Shown here piece by piece: positions 31,679 through 39,801 of a stretch of DNA of 46,789 nucleotides (position 1 is the stretch's first letter; the number at the start of each line of letters is the position of its first letter). The notes beneath the pieces are model-generated. The model ran no database searches, was not told where the DNA came from, and worked only from the letters and a program-made list of their open reading frames with translations. The stretch spans positions 1 through 46,789 of the forward strand of contig CAYRJD010000043.1 in the NCBI GenBank assembly GCA_964424585.1. Reading direction: 5' to 3'. Source of the stretch: CAYRJD01 sp964424585 (lineage in GTDB: Bacteria > Actinomycetota > Acidimicrobiia > Acidimicrobiales > Poriferisodalaceae). The position numbers were made by a program, and so were the translations under genes.

Positions 31679-31986
31679 GTGTGGTGAGAACGCGCCGCCG
31701 ACACGGAGCCGTTGTGCGACGACGGCACGCAGCCGCCGTGTCCGGAGCCGGTGACGTCGTTTGATGTGGGGGTGTCGGTGGGCACGGCACTTACGTCGCC
31801 GGTTAGCGTCGGCGGGAGCGACGCGCCGGCGCTACGCGGGCAGCGACTGAGGCTCGGACCGGATCGGACCGACTCTGCGACGTCCTGTCGTGTGGGCCCG
31901 TGTCAACAGCGGCGCGATGCTGGCGACCGGGCCTGTATGCTCTAGTTCGTCACCAGGGCACCGACCCGTACAGCAAAGGAACTCCA
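31679..31986 (+). other. Stretch with a probable gene remnant and a promoter
   Basis: No intact gene. At 31700-31850 one frame reads TEPLCDDGTQPPCPEPV and FDVGVSVGTALTSPVSVGG, protein-like but without start or sensible end, probably a remnant. TATGCT at 31936-31941 is a good -10 box for the small ORF at 31987, with no clear -35. AAAGGA at 31975-31980 is its ribosome-binding site. Confidence 0.4.
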
Positions 31987-32115
31987 ATGCGACCAGACCC
32001 AGACAGCGCACACGACACCCGCCGTCCGCTCACCATGGCGGGCGGCAAGCCAGCGCCAGAGCCGACGTTCCCGACGCCGAATCCTCTGCCAAGCGGTAAG
32101 CGCGGCAGACAGTAG
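31987..32115 (+). CDS. Small Pro-rich basic hypothetical protein, 42 residues
   Basis: ATG 31987 follows AAAGGA with 6 nt spacing and a TATGCT box about 45 nt upstream, so both signals for expression are present. The product is polar and disordered-looking (PAPEPTFPTPNPLPSGKRGR), with no signal peptide or helix. No family is recognised. It lies at the edge of the AT-richer accessory segment, 90 bp before a membrane protein gene. Confidence 0.45.
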   Translation: MRPDPDSAHDTRRPLTMAGGKPAPEPTFPTPNPLPSGKRGRQ

Positions 32116-32205
32116 CTGGCGTGTCGCCGTTCAGCGGCTGCCTTCGCCAGCCGCGACGGACCGCGCGCAGGAGGCGCGCGCTCGCTATGACGATTGGAGA
32201 CAAGC

Positions 32206-32985
32206 TTGACCTGGGTTGTGCCGCTCTTGCCGTTGGCTGGCGCGTTCGTGATGTGGCTGCTGTACCAGCGTGGCCGCCAACAGGACCGCAAAGAGTTGGC
32301 GATGAATCAACTTCGCCATTTGCTAGCCACGGGTGTCACCGATCTTGAGAACAGTCGCGCCTACCGTTTCACTGCACCAGGCTGGTACCTATTGAAGGTA
32401 TTTTACGCGTGGTGGACCAAACAATCTCTATTGGTCATGAGGACTGCGTTGTATGATCCACAGACTCTTGATGTTTTTGACGTTACAAATGACTGGCGAG
32501 TAGCGAAGACGGCAACAGACATGTACAACCGCGTCGCTGCTAGCTCAGAAGCGTTGGTCTTCCCTCTGAACGAAGTTTACCTGCACACCATCAACTGGCA
32601 AGAGCATGAACGTGGATACGCAGTATGGGTTCGCACTCTGTACGCTGGGAAACGATCGCTCGTGGCTCAAACGCTGATGCGACGGCTTGAGGAACAAGCC
32701 GCTAGCGAATTTCAAGCCAAGTTAAGCGAACTAGGAGCCGAACCAACAAGGGTAGCGGTGAAGACACTTGCTTCGGCGATCATTGAAGAAGCCGATGTGG
32801 AGTTGGAGACGCTGAGAGGCGAACTATCAAGAACACCCAGACTGCCAGGCGCTAGGGCAGGCATCAAGATGCGGGTCTATTGCGCTCAAGCGCGCCTGCG
32901 AACCTTCCAGTGGCTCGCATACGAAGCCATTCGCCAAACCAAACGCAAGCGCCGTCGCGCAGAATCGCGACGTTCAACCCCGTAA
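32206..32985 (+). CDS. Membrane-anchored hypothetical protein in AT-richer DNA
   Basis: The protein has about 259 residues from TTG 32206, chosen because GGAG lies 6 nt upstream; TTG 32194 is the alternative. An N-terminal helix (TWVVPLLPLAGAFVMWLLYQ) is followed by a charged, helical cytoplasmic-looking region with many Tyr and Trp in its first half and a basic tail (RQTKRKRRRAESRR). No family is recognised. Codon choice is clearly less GC-biased than in flanking genes (AAT, TTA, CAA, GAA are frequent), which suggests recent acquisition together with the restriction-modification genes downstream. Confidence 0.65.
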   Translation: MTWVVPLLPLAGAFVMWLLYQRGRQQDRKELAMNQLRHLLATGVTDLENSRAYRFTAPGWYLLKVFYAWWTKQSLLVMRTALYDPQTLDVFDVTNDWRVAKTATDMYNRVAASSEALVFPLNEVYLHTINWQEHERGYAVWVRTLYAGKRSLVAQTLMRRLEEQAASEFQAKLSELGAEPTRVAVKTLASAIIEEADVELETLRGELSRTPRLPGARAGIKMRVYCAQARLRTFQWLAYEAIRQTKRKRRRAESRRSTP

Positions 32986-33012
32986 GCGCGCGGCTCGGCC
33001 TCTTGAAGTCTA

Positions 33013-33664
33013 TCAGGTCTCAGTCGAACGCTTGGGCGTCTCAGTGTGATGTCTCGTCAGTCGGTAATGCTTTTCACTGGCAATGACTACGTGGGCATCG
33101 TCATCCCGTTCGAACTCAAACAGGGCCACAAGATCTGGTTCCATGAACTGGACAGCGATTGGTCTGGCCACCAAGGTCGGAAACTTCTCAGCGCACAGCG
33201 CGAAGTCCTGTTCGATCTGCACTACACTGAGAAAGTCTGTTCCGCGCTTTGCCTGTACCGGTATTGCGTAGTGACTTCCGTAACGGTCAAGGCCTACGTA
33301 CAACTCATCGGTCTCTACCTGTCCTAGTCCCTCAACTGTGGTGCGAAGGTGGTTCTGCAGCGAGTCCCTGTGTGGGCTCGATCGTTGCCAGTTTGACAGC
33401 CGTGAAGCGATACACTGCGGTGCCAGCCGGTCGGATGATCCACACAGTGCCCTTCGGCGCGTTCGCGCGAACACGGTCGGGTAGTTTTCGGCGGTAGCGG
33501 AACGTGTAGACGACGTCGCCCAGATTCTTCGGCTCCTTAACTCCGACCTGCTGTGCCGCATCCGCGATCGCCGATCTGTTGAACTCGACTTGTCGGTCCC
33601 CCTTAGTGAAATGAGCGAAGAAGATAGACTCGATGATTCGGTCGTAGGAATTCTGGTCGGGCAT
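33013..33664 (-). pseudogene. Broken restriction endonuclease-like gene next to the methyltransferase
   Basis: The frame from ATG 33664 reads PDQNSYDRIIESIFFAHFTKG, then YRRKLPDRVRANAPKGTVWI and LATIEPTQGLA, and hits a stop at 33332. The adjacent frame takes over with SLQNHLRTTVEGLGQVETDE, then GSHYAIPVQAKRGTDFLSVV and ends at 33013. I recall an endonuclease family with these two parts in one chain and roughly 40-50 residues between them. If so, this copy has lost that middle piece and shifted frame near 33350-33370. The PVQAKRG segment could be the core of a PD-(D/E)xK nuclease. The ATG is 9 nt behind the methyltransferase stop, an operon-like layout. Confidence 0.7.
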
Positions 33665-33673
33665 GTGGTTCGC

Positions 33674-34972
33674 TCAGGTGCGGCCGGGCCAGCGCAGCAG
33701 CAGCACCTCTTCGCGCAGCTGCTCGCCGGTGGCTGTGGCTATGCGGGTGCGGAAGAGGTCGATGTCTTCTACCTCGTAGCCGACGGCCTCCGCGATGCCG
33801 GCGAGCAGCTGGCCCGTCTTGATCATCACCCGCAGGTACGAGGCCTGGTCACCGACCACGTACGCGAGCCTCGCCCCGGGCTTGAGCACCTTGCTCAGAC
33901 TCAAAAAGTGACGCGCCATGCCGCCGAAGTAGAGCTTGGTGACGCGGTGATATTGCCGCTCAAAACCTGACGTCTTGCCCAACTCGACTCGTCGCCGCTC
34001 GATGGTGTCCGCAATGCGTTGAATTTCCGGATGCTGCTCAACCCACTGGTCGTCGGTGTCGGCCGCGTAGACGCCTCGCGTGTTCGAGCGCACGAGCTGC
34101 TGCTTGGCTTCCCGCAACCCGGCGCGGTCGCACATCAGGCCCAACAGCACCGACTCGAGCCGCACCGTTCGCGTGTAGTCCTTCTCGTTGGGATACGGCG
34201 GCGACGTGATGACCGCGTCGACCGACTCTGGTGGCAACACCGACGCGACATCGCGTGCGTCGGCCAAGTGAACGGTGGCGGGCGCGTCAGCCAACGTCTG
34301 CAGCAGACGCAGGTCACTCGCCATCGTGCGCACGCGATCGAGCCACGGCGCTACGACGGCAGCATCAGCCTTCTGCTTGCCCACGCCGACCTCGGGCCCG
34401 AACCGAAGATTGCCGATGGTGCGCACCAGCGCGGTTGCGAGCGCGACTCGCTCGTAGTTGGCGAAGCTGTCATCATGTTCTCCGGCGAGCGCATCCAACA
34501 GCACGAGGGTCTTGTGCATCGGCAGCGGGCTGAGCGAGCCGTTCAGCAGCAAACGCATCGACTCCGGCGGCAACGCTCGAAGCGGGGCCTCTTCGCGAGC
34601 CGCAATAGAGGGTTCGTCTGGCACGCCATCGAGTTCGAGCGCGAACAGCGCTTTCTCCGCGACCAACGCAGCATGGCTCGCCAACTTCTCGGGATCGACC
34701 GTCCAGTCGACCTTGGTGCTAGCGGCAAGGTGCGCCATCGGCAGCGCTTCGGTTCCGACGCTCGGAATGCCCAACTTCTTGGCTTCAACGAGCGTGGTGC
34801 CGGTGCCGCAAAACGGGTCGAGAAGCGTCACGCCGGCGTCGAGCGCAAACCGAGCGGCGTAGTCGCGCACCAGGTGTGGCGGGTAAGACAACACGAAGCG
34901 GTACCAGTCGTGCGCGGGCGCGTCTTCCGCCCGCAAGTTGTTGATCGCGCTTGCGGTCAAGTGGCGTGTCAT
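33674..34972 (-). CDS. Site-specific DNA methyltransferase (amino-methyltransferase, SPPY type)
   Basis: The protein has 432 residues and is intact. The SAM-binding motif I is LLDPFCGTGTTLVEAKKLG (52-58 core) near the N-terminus, and the catalytic motif IV ITSPPYPNEKDYTR is at 257-260. SPPY points to N4-cytosine or N6-adenine methylation. Between them is a helical segment of about 170 residues that may recognise the target. ATG 34972 has a TACTGT box 7 nt upstream. With its nuclease partner broken it is probably now an orphan methyltransferase. The target sequence cannot be read. Confidence 0.9.
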   Translation of the reverse strand: MTRHLTASAINNLRAEDAPAHDWYRFVLSYPPHLVRDYAARFALDAGVTLLDPFCGTGTTLVEAKKLGIPSVGTEALPMAHLAASTKVDWTVDPEKLASHAALVAEKALFALELDGVPDEPSIAAREEAPLRALPPESMRLLLNGSLSPLPMHKTLVLLDALAGEHDDSFANYERVALATALVRTIGNLRFGPEVGVGKQKADAAVVAPWLDRVRTMASDLRLLQTLADAPATVHLADARDVASVLPPESVDAVITSPPYPNEKDYTRTVRLESVLLGLMCDRAGLREAKQQLVRSNTRGVYAADTDDQWVEQHPEIQRIADTIERRRVELGKTSGFERQYHRVTKLYFGGMARHFLSLSKVLKPGARLAYVVGDQASYLRVMIKTGQLLAGIAEAVGYEVEDIDLFRTRIATATGEQLREEVLLLRWPGRT

Positions 34973-34979
34973 CTACCGC

Positions 34980-34985
34980 ACAGTA
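34980..34985 (-). promoter_or_regulatory. -10 box TACTGT of the methyltransferase gene
   Basis: TACTGT lies 7 nt before ATG 34972. Thus even this accessory gene has the leaderless arrangement of the host genes. Confidence 0.52.
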
Positions 34986-35040
34986 ACGAGGGGGTGAGAC
35001 GTCGCTGGGGCAGTGTCGAGCTGGGGCGGGCGGAGGCGAG

Positions 35041-35508
35041 CTAGCCGGCGTTGGCGATGAGCGCTTCGATGGTGACGCAAACCACCGTGCGGCGTTCGTT
35101 CGCCATCACGCGGTCGTAGGTGTCCCAGTCGTCGTGCGTGCCGCCCGCCGCGACGAAGACGTCGCGCAGCAGCTGCGCGACCGCGCCGGCGTCGAAGCCG
35201 TCGGCAGGATCGTCTGGCCCGATCAGTTGCGCGGTGCCGCGCACGCCCACCCAATCCCACGAGCGTCGAAACGCGATCGCCACCCTCGGGTCGGCTCGCA
35301 GCAGCCGCGCCTTGAGCGCGTCGCCCCTTATGACAGCGCACACAGCCGTGTCGCCTGAAACAGGATGGCTCATCACCCCAGCGTTGATGACCGAGGTGTG
35401 CGGCGAGCCATCCGTGCTCAAGCACGAGAACACACAAAGGCCTTGCTCGCTGCCAGCGAGGTGCGTCAACTTGTCGAGTCGAGCCGGATCGAGATGCGGT
35501 TGGTTCAT
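35041..35508 (-). CDS. Pyridoxamine 5'-phosphate oxidase-like / F420-dependent split-barrel protein
   Basis: The protein has 155 residues. The pattern GLCVFSCLSTDGSPHTSVIN, followed by VCAVIRGDALKARLLRADPRVAIAF and GVRGTAQLIGPDD, fits the split beta-barrel flavin or F420 binding family common in Actinobacteria. Such proteins reduce varied substrates; the specific one is not evident. ATG 35508 has TAGTGT 6 nt upstream. Overlapping Arg-rich frames on the same strand are shadows. Confidence 0.82.
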   Translation of the reverse strand: MNQPHLDPARLDKLTHLAGSEQGLCVFSCLSTDGSPHTSVINAGVMSHPVSGDTAVCAVIRGDALKARLLRADPRVAIAFRRSWDWVGVRGTAQLIGPDDPADGFDAGAVAQLLRDVFVAAGGTHDDWDTYDRVMANERRTVVCVTIEALIANAG

Positions 35509-35514
35509 CGCACA

Positions 35515-35520
35515 ACACTA
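35515..35520 (-). promoter_or_regulatory. -10 box TAGTGT of the split-barrel gene
   Basis: TAGTGT lies 6 nt before ATG 35508, with no Shine-Dalgarno sequence. Confidence 0.52.
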
Positions 35521-35638
35521 GGGCGACGCCGCCAGCAGCGCAGCCGAAACCAGCGAACGCAGCACGCGGCTGGCGCGCAGAGCAAACTCTTCGTTCATGC
35601 CAAGACTCACAACACTCAGCCGCTCAGTTGACCAAATG

Positions 35639-36376
35639 GTGACGCTCATCACCGGCGCCGGAGCAGGACAAGGCCGGGCGACCGCTCACCTGTTCGCCGA
35701 CGAAGGAGCCAAGGTCGCCGTCACCGACTTGGGGTCGCCCGAGGTCGACGCGGTCGTCGCCGAAATCAACGACGCCGGCGGCACCGCCGCGGGCTGGACG
35801 ATGGACGTGTCGAACCAAGCACGCGTCAAGGCCGTCGTGAACGAAGTCGCCGAGACGTTCGGCGGCATCGACCACCTCATCAACAACGCGGGCATCAGCC
35901 GCTTCGCGCCCATCGACGCCGACGACTACGACGAAGCGTGGGCGCTGTCGCTCGACGTCTTGCTGACCGCGCACACCTACACGGTGCGAGCAGCGCTGCC
36001 GCACCTCCGGCGAAGCCCCGCCGGTCGCATCGTCAACATCGCGTCGACCGAAGGCTGGGGCGCCACGAAGTTCGGCTCGCCCTACACCGCCGCGAAGCAC
36101 GGCGTGATCGGGCTGACGAAGAGCCTGGCGGTCGAGCTGGGTCGGGAGGCCATCACCGTCAACTGCATCTGCCCCGGGCCGATCCGCACCGCGATGACCG
36201 GCGACATTCCCGAAGAGCACAAGACCATCTTCGCCAAGCGACGCACGGCGCTGGGTCGCTACGCCGAGCCCGAAGAGGTCGCGCACGGCACGCTCAACTT
36301 CTGCTTGCCAGCGAGCCAGTACATGACCGGCGCGGTGCTGCCCGTCGACGGCGGACTGTTGATCAAAAACGCGTAG
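35639..36376 (+). CDS. Short-chain dehydrogenase/reductase
   Basis: The protein has about 245 residues from ATG 35639; an in-frame ATG at 35597 would add 14 residues before the first strand and has no better signal. The cofactor motif is TGAGAGQGRA, then NNAG at HLINNAGIS. The catalytic Ser is in VNIASTEG and Tyr/Lys in SPYTAAKHG. The C-terminus has ITVNCICPGPIRTAM and YMTGAVLPVDGG. These mark a classical NAD(P)-dependent SDR of the FabG-like group. The substrate is unknown. Its last 118 bases overlap the convergent membrane protein gene. Confidence 0.92.
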   Translation: MTLITGAGAGQGRATAHLFADEGAKVAVTDLGSPEVDAVVAEINDAGGTAAGWTMDVSNQARVKAVVNEVAETFGGIDHLINNAGISRFAPIDADDYDEAWALSLDVLLTAHTYTVRAALPHLRRSPAGRIVNIASTEGWGATKFGSPYTAAKHGVIGLTKSLAVELGREAITVNCICPGPIRTAMTGDIPEEHKTIFAKRRTALGRYAEPEEVAHGTLNFCLPASQYMTGAVLPVDGGLLIKNA

Positions 36377-38127
36377 CCGCGCGGCACCAGCCGGGTGGCG
36401 TCGCAGATTTGCGCGAACGCCGACCCCGCGACGACCACCTGCGAGCACGGCTGCTCGCCCGCCGCGACGTCGACGAAGCGGTGCTCGAACTCGCTCAGCT
36501 CGAAGCGATACAGCCAGCTGACGTAGCTGGGCACGTCGCCGCCAATGCCGCTGCGGTCGTGCGCCACACATCGAGCGCCCGACGGGCGGCCCGGTGAACG
36601 CGCAGAAAGCGGGCCACCGGCGGTGAGCTGGTGACGCAGCTGGCGCGCATCGGCCATCTGGCGGGCCGCAGATGCTCTGGCTTCGCCGAGCTCGTTCCAG
36701 TTCCGCACGAGCGACCCGACCGTGAGCGACACGGCCAGCGTCACCGCCAGCGCCGCGCAACCCGCGCGCACGGCCCGGTGCGCGCGCACCACGGGCGGCC
36801 CCGTAGCGAAGAACGCGAACGTCAAGCTCACGCCAACGATCACCGCCGCCAGCACCACAACCCCGACGACGTTCGCCGAGCTGGCCAGCACCCACAACAC
36901 GCCAGCCGACAGTGTCATCACGGTCAACGCTGGCCGAAGTGCACCGTCTGGCGCGAGCGTCAGCGCCACCACGACCGCGCCGCCGCCGACAACAACAGCC
37001 GACCCCACCAGGCCGATCCGTGGCGACCAAGTGCACGAGCGTGCGACGCGCGCACCAACGGTCAGCAGCGCGGTCAAGCCCACCGCCACGAGCGGCACTG
37101 CCCATGGTTCGACGTAGCGGCCGTAGGCGAACACGTCGGCTCGATCGCTGCCCGCCAACGCCAGCGCGCCAACCAACACAACGCTCGCCGCGCCCGCCGA
37201 CAAAAACATCGCGACTGGCCAGCACCCGTCGTCGCGCCGCAGCCACAGCGGGGCGACCAACGCCAGCAGCCCGAGGCCGAACGTCGCCGCCGCGAGGGCG
37301 ACCATCTGTCCGGCTGCCACCGCGAGCCAGCCGTCTGCGGCCTCCGCTGCCTCGGCACCTCTGGCGGTGGGCCACAAGCCAGTGAACAGATACGCCCCGG
37401 CCGTCAACGCTCCGCCGAGCGTCGCACCGCCCGCAGCCCATCGCCAGCCGCGCCGCAGCGACGGACTGGCCGCGACGCTCACCACCAGCGCGCCTATCAG
37501 CACGACCAGGCGAGGATGAAACGCAGGCGCCAACCCCACCAGCGCGGCGGCTGCGAACAGCCAGATGAGACCGCTGCGCGCCCGCGCCAGGCCAAGCGCC
37601 GACGCACCGACGACGAGGGCGAGCACCGGCTCTGGCCAACCGATCGTGCTTGCCGCGACCATCGGCGCAAACAGCGCCGCGAACGCGGCCGTCAGCGCGC
37701 ACACCCAACGTGTCGCCCGGACGTCAACGATCGAACCGTCGCGCCCGACGTCGCCGGCGGTCACTCGGTGTGTCGCGACCAGCCGGCGCGCCAGCTCAAC
37801 AGCGACGACCACCGACAGCGCGTGCGCCAGCCCGTTCGCAATGAGCGCGGCCGTGTGAAGCGCGCCCGCGCCCTCCGTCACCCACGCGACAGGCGCGAGC
37901 AGTAACCCGAAGCCGGGCGCGTAGACGGGGCTGGCAACCAGCGACCCCTCGCCCGCCGCCCAGGTCGCCACGCTGAGGTAGGCGACGACGTCGGGCAGCG
38001 CCACCGGCCCGCCTGCGCGCATCGCCAACCCGACGTGCGCCACGGCCACCGCCGCCGCGAGCCACCAGTGAGCGCGACGCACCCTCAGCCGTGTCGGTCT
38101 GGGCGTAGGCCGCGGGGCTGCGACCAA
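36259..38127 (-). CDS. Large multi-pass membrane protein, possibly a GT-C type glycosyltransferase
   Basis: The protein has 622 residues with roughly a dozen hydrophobic segments, followed by a soluble C-terminal part of about 140 residues. Early residues (WWLAAAVAVAHVGLAMRAGG, VVAYLSVATWAAGEG, SPVYAPGFGLLLAPVAW) resemble the ArnT/mannosyltransferase-like GT-C membrane family. I see no decisive catalytic acidic motif, so the call is tentative. The start TTG 38127 is uncertain. The frame runs 118 bp into the 3' end of the opposite SDR gene before its stop; the reading RGYAFLINSPPS there still looks natural. The IscA-type gene ends 36 bp upstream on the same strand. Confidence 0.68.
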   Translation of the reverse strand: MVAAPRPTPRPTRLRVRRAHWWLAAAVAVAHVGLAMRAGGPVALPDVVAYLSVATWAAGEGSLVASPVYAPGFGLLLAPVAWVTEGAGALHTAALIANGLAHALSVVVAVELARRLVATHRVTAGDVGRDGSIVDVRATRWVCALTAAFAALFAPMVAASTIGWPEPVLALVVGASALGLARARSGLIWLFAAAALVGLAPAFHPRLVVLIGALVVSVAASPSLRRGWRWAAGGATLGGALTAGAYLFTGLWPTARGAEAAEAADGWLAVAAGQMVALAAATFGLGLLALVAPLWLRRDDGCWPVAMFLSAGAASVVLVGALALAGSDRADVFAYGRYVEPWAVPLVAVGLTALLTVGARVARSCTWSPRIGLVGSAVVVGGGAVVVALTLAPDGALRPALTVMTLSAGVLWVLASSANVVGVVVLAAVIVGVSLTFAFFATGPPVVRAHRAVRAGCAALAVTLAVSLTVGSLVRNWNELGEARASAARQMADARQLRHQLTAGGPLSARSPGRPSGARCVAHDRSGIGGDVPSYVSWLYRFELSEFEHRFVDVAAGEQPCSQVVVAGSAFAQICDATRLVPRGYAFLINSPPSTGSTAPVMYWLAGKQKLSVPCATSSGSA

Positions 38128-38163
38128 AAGTTTGTCGCGGCGCCAGCTCGCCGCCCTAGCTGG

Positions 38164-38484
38164 CTAGCTGAACGAGTTGCCGCAGCCGCAGGTGCGCTGC
38201 GCGTTCGGGTTGTCGATGGCGAAACCCGAGCCCATCAAGCCGTCGGTGAAGTCGAGCGTCGCACCTTGGAGCAACTGCGCGCTCATCGGGTCGCTCACGA
38301 CCTTCACGTCGCCGTAAGCCTCTGACAGGTCGTCGGTCGCGACCTCGGAGTCGAAGAACATCTCGTAGTTGAAACCCGAGCATCCGCCCGGGCGCACGGC
38401 CACGCGCAATGCGAGATCGGCGTCGCCTTCGGCGGCGATGAGTTCTTGGACCTTGCTGGCCGCTGTTTCGGTGAGTGTGATCAT
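38164..38484 (-). CDS. Iron-sulfur cluster insertion/assembly protein (IscA/ErpA/HesB family)
   Basis: The protein has 106 residues from ATG 38484. It starts MITLTETAASKVQELIAAEG and contains the first cysteine in RPGGCSGFNYEM and the pair in RTCGCGNSFS, the three ligands of the family. It delivers Fe-S clusters to client proteins. GAGG stands 8 nt upstream; an in-frame ATG at 38511 lies within the upstream duplication. Its divergent neighbour Mrp is also an Fe-S carrier, which supports a shared role. Confidence 0.94.
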   Translation of the reverse strand: MITLTETAASKVQELIAAEGDADLALRVAVRPGGCSGFNYEMFFDSEVATDDLSEAYGDVKVVSDPMSAQLLQGATLDFTDGLMGSGFAIDNPNAQRTCGCGNSFS

Positions 38485-38492
38485 TGGTGCAA

Positions 38493-38518
38493 CCTCATAG
38501 AGAAGCCTCATAGAGAAG
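38493..38518 (-). repeat. 13-bp tandem duplication covering the ribosome-binding region of the IscA-type gene
   Basis: CTTCTCTATGAGG occurs twice in direct succession on the minus strand. Each unit carries ATGAGG, so the duplication provides two possible Shine-Dalgarno sequences and an extra upstream ATG. Confidence 0.8.
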
Positions 38519-38564
38519 AGGGTCTGGTTGCGTTCATCCTAGCTAGGTAACGCCAAGCCGCAAC

Positions 38565-38570
38565 TACCCT
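38565..38570 (+). promoter_or_regulatory. -10 box TACCCT of the mrp-selA-selB operon
   Basis: TACCCT lies 7 nt before GTG 38578. It is the only promoter-like element visible for the three-gene run. Confidence 0.52.
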
Positions 38571-38577
38571 CAAATCT

Positions 38578-39795
38578 GTGACCGGACCGACCACCGGCCT
38601 CGCCGACAGCGACACCGCCATCATCAACGTGCTGCGAGCCGTCATGGACCCAGAGCTGGGCGACAACATCGTCGACCTGGGCATGGTGCGCAACGCTCAT
38701 CGCACCGGCAGCGTCGCTCACGTCACCATCGCGCTCACCACCGCGGGCTGCCCGCTGCGAGCCACCATCAAGCGCGACTGCGAGAACCGCATCGAAATGC
38801 TGGCCGGCATCGACCAGGTCGAGCTGCACTGGGATGAGCTGAACGCCACCGAGAAGGCTCGCGTCATGGAGCGCGCCCGCAAGCACGCGCGCGACCGAGC
38901 CGCGCCCACGCAGGTGCCCGCCGCGACGAGGGTGCTGGCGGTGGCGTCAGGCAAGGGCGGCGTCGGCAAGAGCACCGTCACCGTGAACCTGGCGGTCGAC
39001 ATCGCCAGCCGCGGCTTCCTCGTCGGCGTGCTCGATGCCGACATCTGGGGCTTCAGCGTGCCTCGCATGCTGGGGCTCGACGAGCGGCTGGCGGTGAGCG
39101 CCCCCGACGCCAGCGCGTCGAGCGACAGCAAGCCGCAGATCGTGCCGGCATCGCTGCCGGTCGGCGACGGCCGCCTCGAGGTCGTCTCGACCGGTCTCAT
39201 CGTCGAGAGCGAAGACACCGCGCTGATGTGGCGCGGGCTGATGCTGTCGAAGGCGTTGGAGCAGTTTCTTCACGACGTGGCGTGGGGGCCGCTCGACTAC
39301 CTGTTGATCGACATGCCGCCCGGCACCGGCGACGTGCAGATGGCGCTCGCTCGGCTGCTGCCGCAAGCGGAGATGCTGGTGGTCACCATTCCCGCGCTCA
39401 ACGCGCAGAAGGTCGCCGCTCGGGTGGCAGACATGGCGCAGCGCTCGCACATGACCGTGCTCGGCGTGATCGAGAACATGGGCGCCTTCACCCTCGACGA
39501 CGGCGAGCCGGTCGCGGTGTTCGGGTCGGGTGGCGGCGCGCAGCTAGCTGCCGACCTGGCGGTGCCGCTGCTGGGGTCGGTGCCGCTCGAACCTGCTGTG
39601 ACGGCGGGCGGCGACAGCGGCCAGCCGGTCGCGCTGAGCGAGAGCGGCGGCGCAGCGGCGGCGTTCAACGAGATCGCCTCGAAGCTCATCGAGGTTGTCG
39701 CGCCGCCCATCGACCTGACGGCGTGCTCGGCTTTCGTGAGCGGCGTGCACAGCGGGCCGGTGCCGGTGAGCATCACGACCGCTCGCCCGTCGTAG
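38578..39795 (+). CDS. mrp: Mrp/NBP35-type P-loop ATPase (iron-sulfur carrier)
   Basis: The protein has 405 residues. An N-terminal MIP18/DUF59 domain (about 12-90, AVMDPELGDNIVDLGMV) is joined to a SIMIBI ATPase domain. The deviant Walker A is ASGKGGVGKSTVTVNLA (about 123-139). GVLDADIWGFSVPRMLG and LLIDMPPGTGDVQMAL follow. Mrp proteins carry Fe-S clusters to target apoproteins. The usual CxxC near the C-terminus is not seen in the CPYC-like form of some relatives. selA follows after 6 bp. Confidence 0.93.
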   Translation: MTGPTTGLADSDTAIINVLRAVMDPELGDNIVDLGMVRNAHRTGSVAHVTIALTTAGCPLRATIKRDCENRIEMLAGIDQVELHWDELNATEKARVMERARKHARDRAAPTQVPAATRVLAVASGKGGVGKSTVTVNLAVDIASRGFLVGVLDADIWGFSVPRMLGLDERLAVSAPDASASSDSKPQIVPASLPVGDGRLEVVSTGLIVESEDTALMWRGLMLSKALEQFLHDVAWGPLDYLLIDMPPGTGDVQMALARLLPQAEMLVVTIPALNAQKVAARVADMAQRSHMTVLGVIENMGAFTLDDGEPVAVFGSGGGAQLAADLAVPLLGSVPLEPAVTAGGDSGQPVALSESGGAAAAFNEIASKLIEVVAPPIDLTACSAFVSGVHSGPVPVSITTARPS

Positions 39796-39801
39796 CGGCC
39801 G

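Noticed and set aside
33046..33327. Plus-strand open frame of 93 codons opposite the nuclease remnant
   Set aside because: Its codons mirror the well-conserved minus-strand nuclease segment; no start signal or family.
34973..35518. Arg/His-rich open frame over the split-barrel gene
   Set aside because: It is the same-strand out-of-frame reading of the 155-residue gene; its composition (GRARHRATDRARRSCRR) is typical of a shadow in GC-rich DNA.
35624..37708. Very long minus-strand open frame of about 694 codons
   Set aside because: Gly/Arg-rich low-complexity reading of the membrane protein and SDR regions in another frame; no family similarity and no signal at its start.
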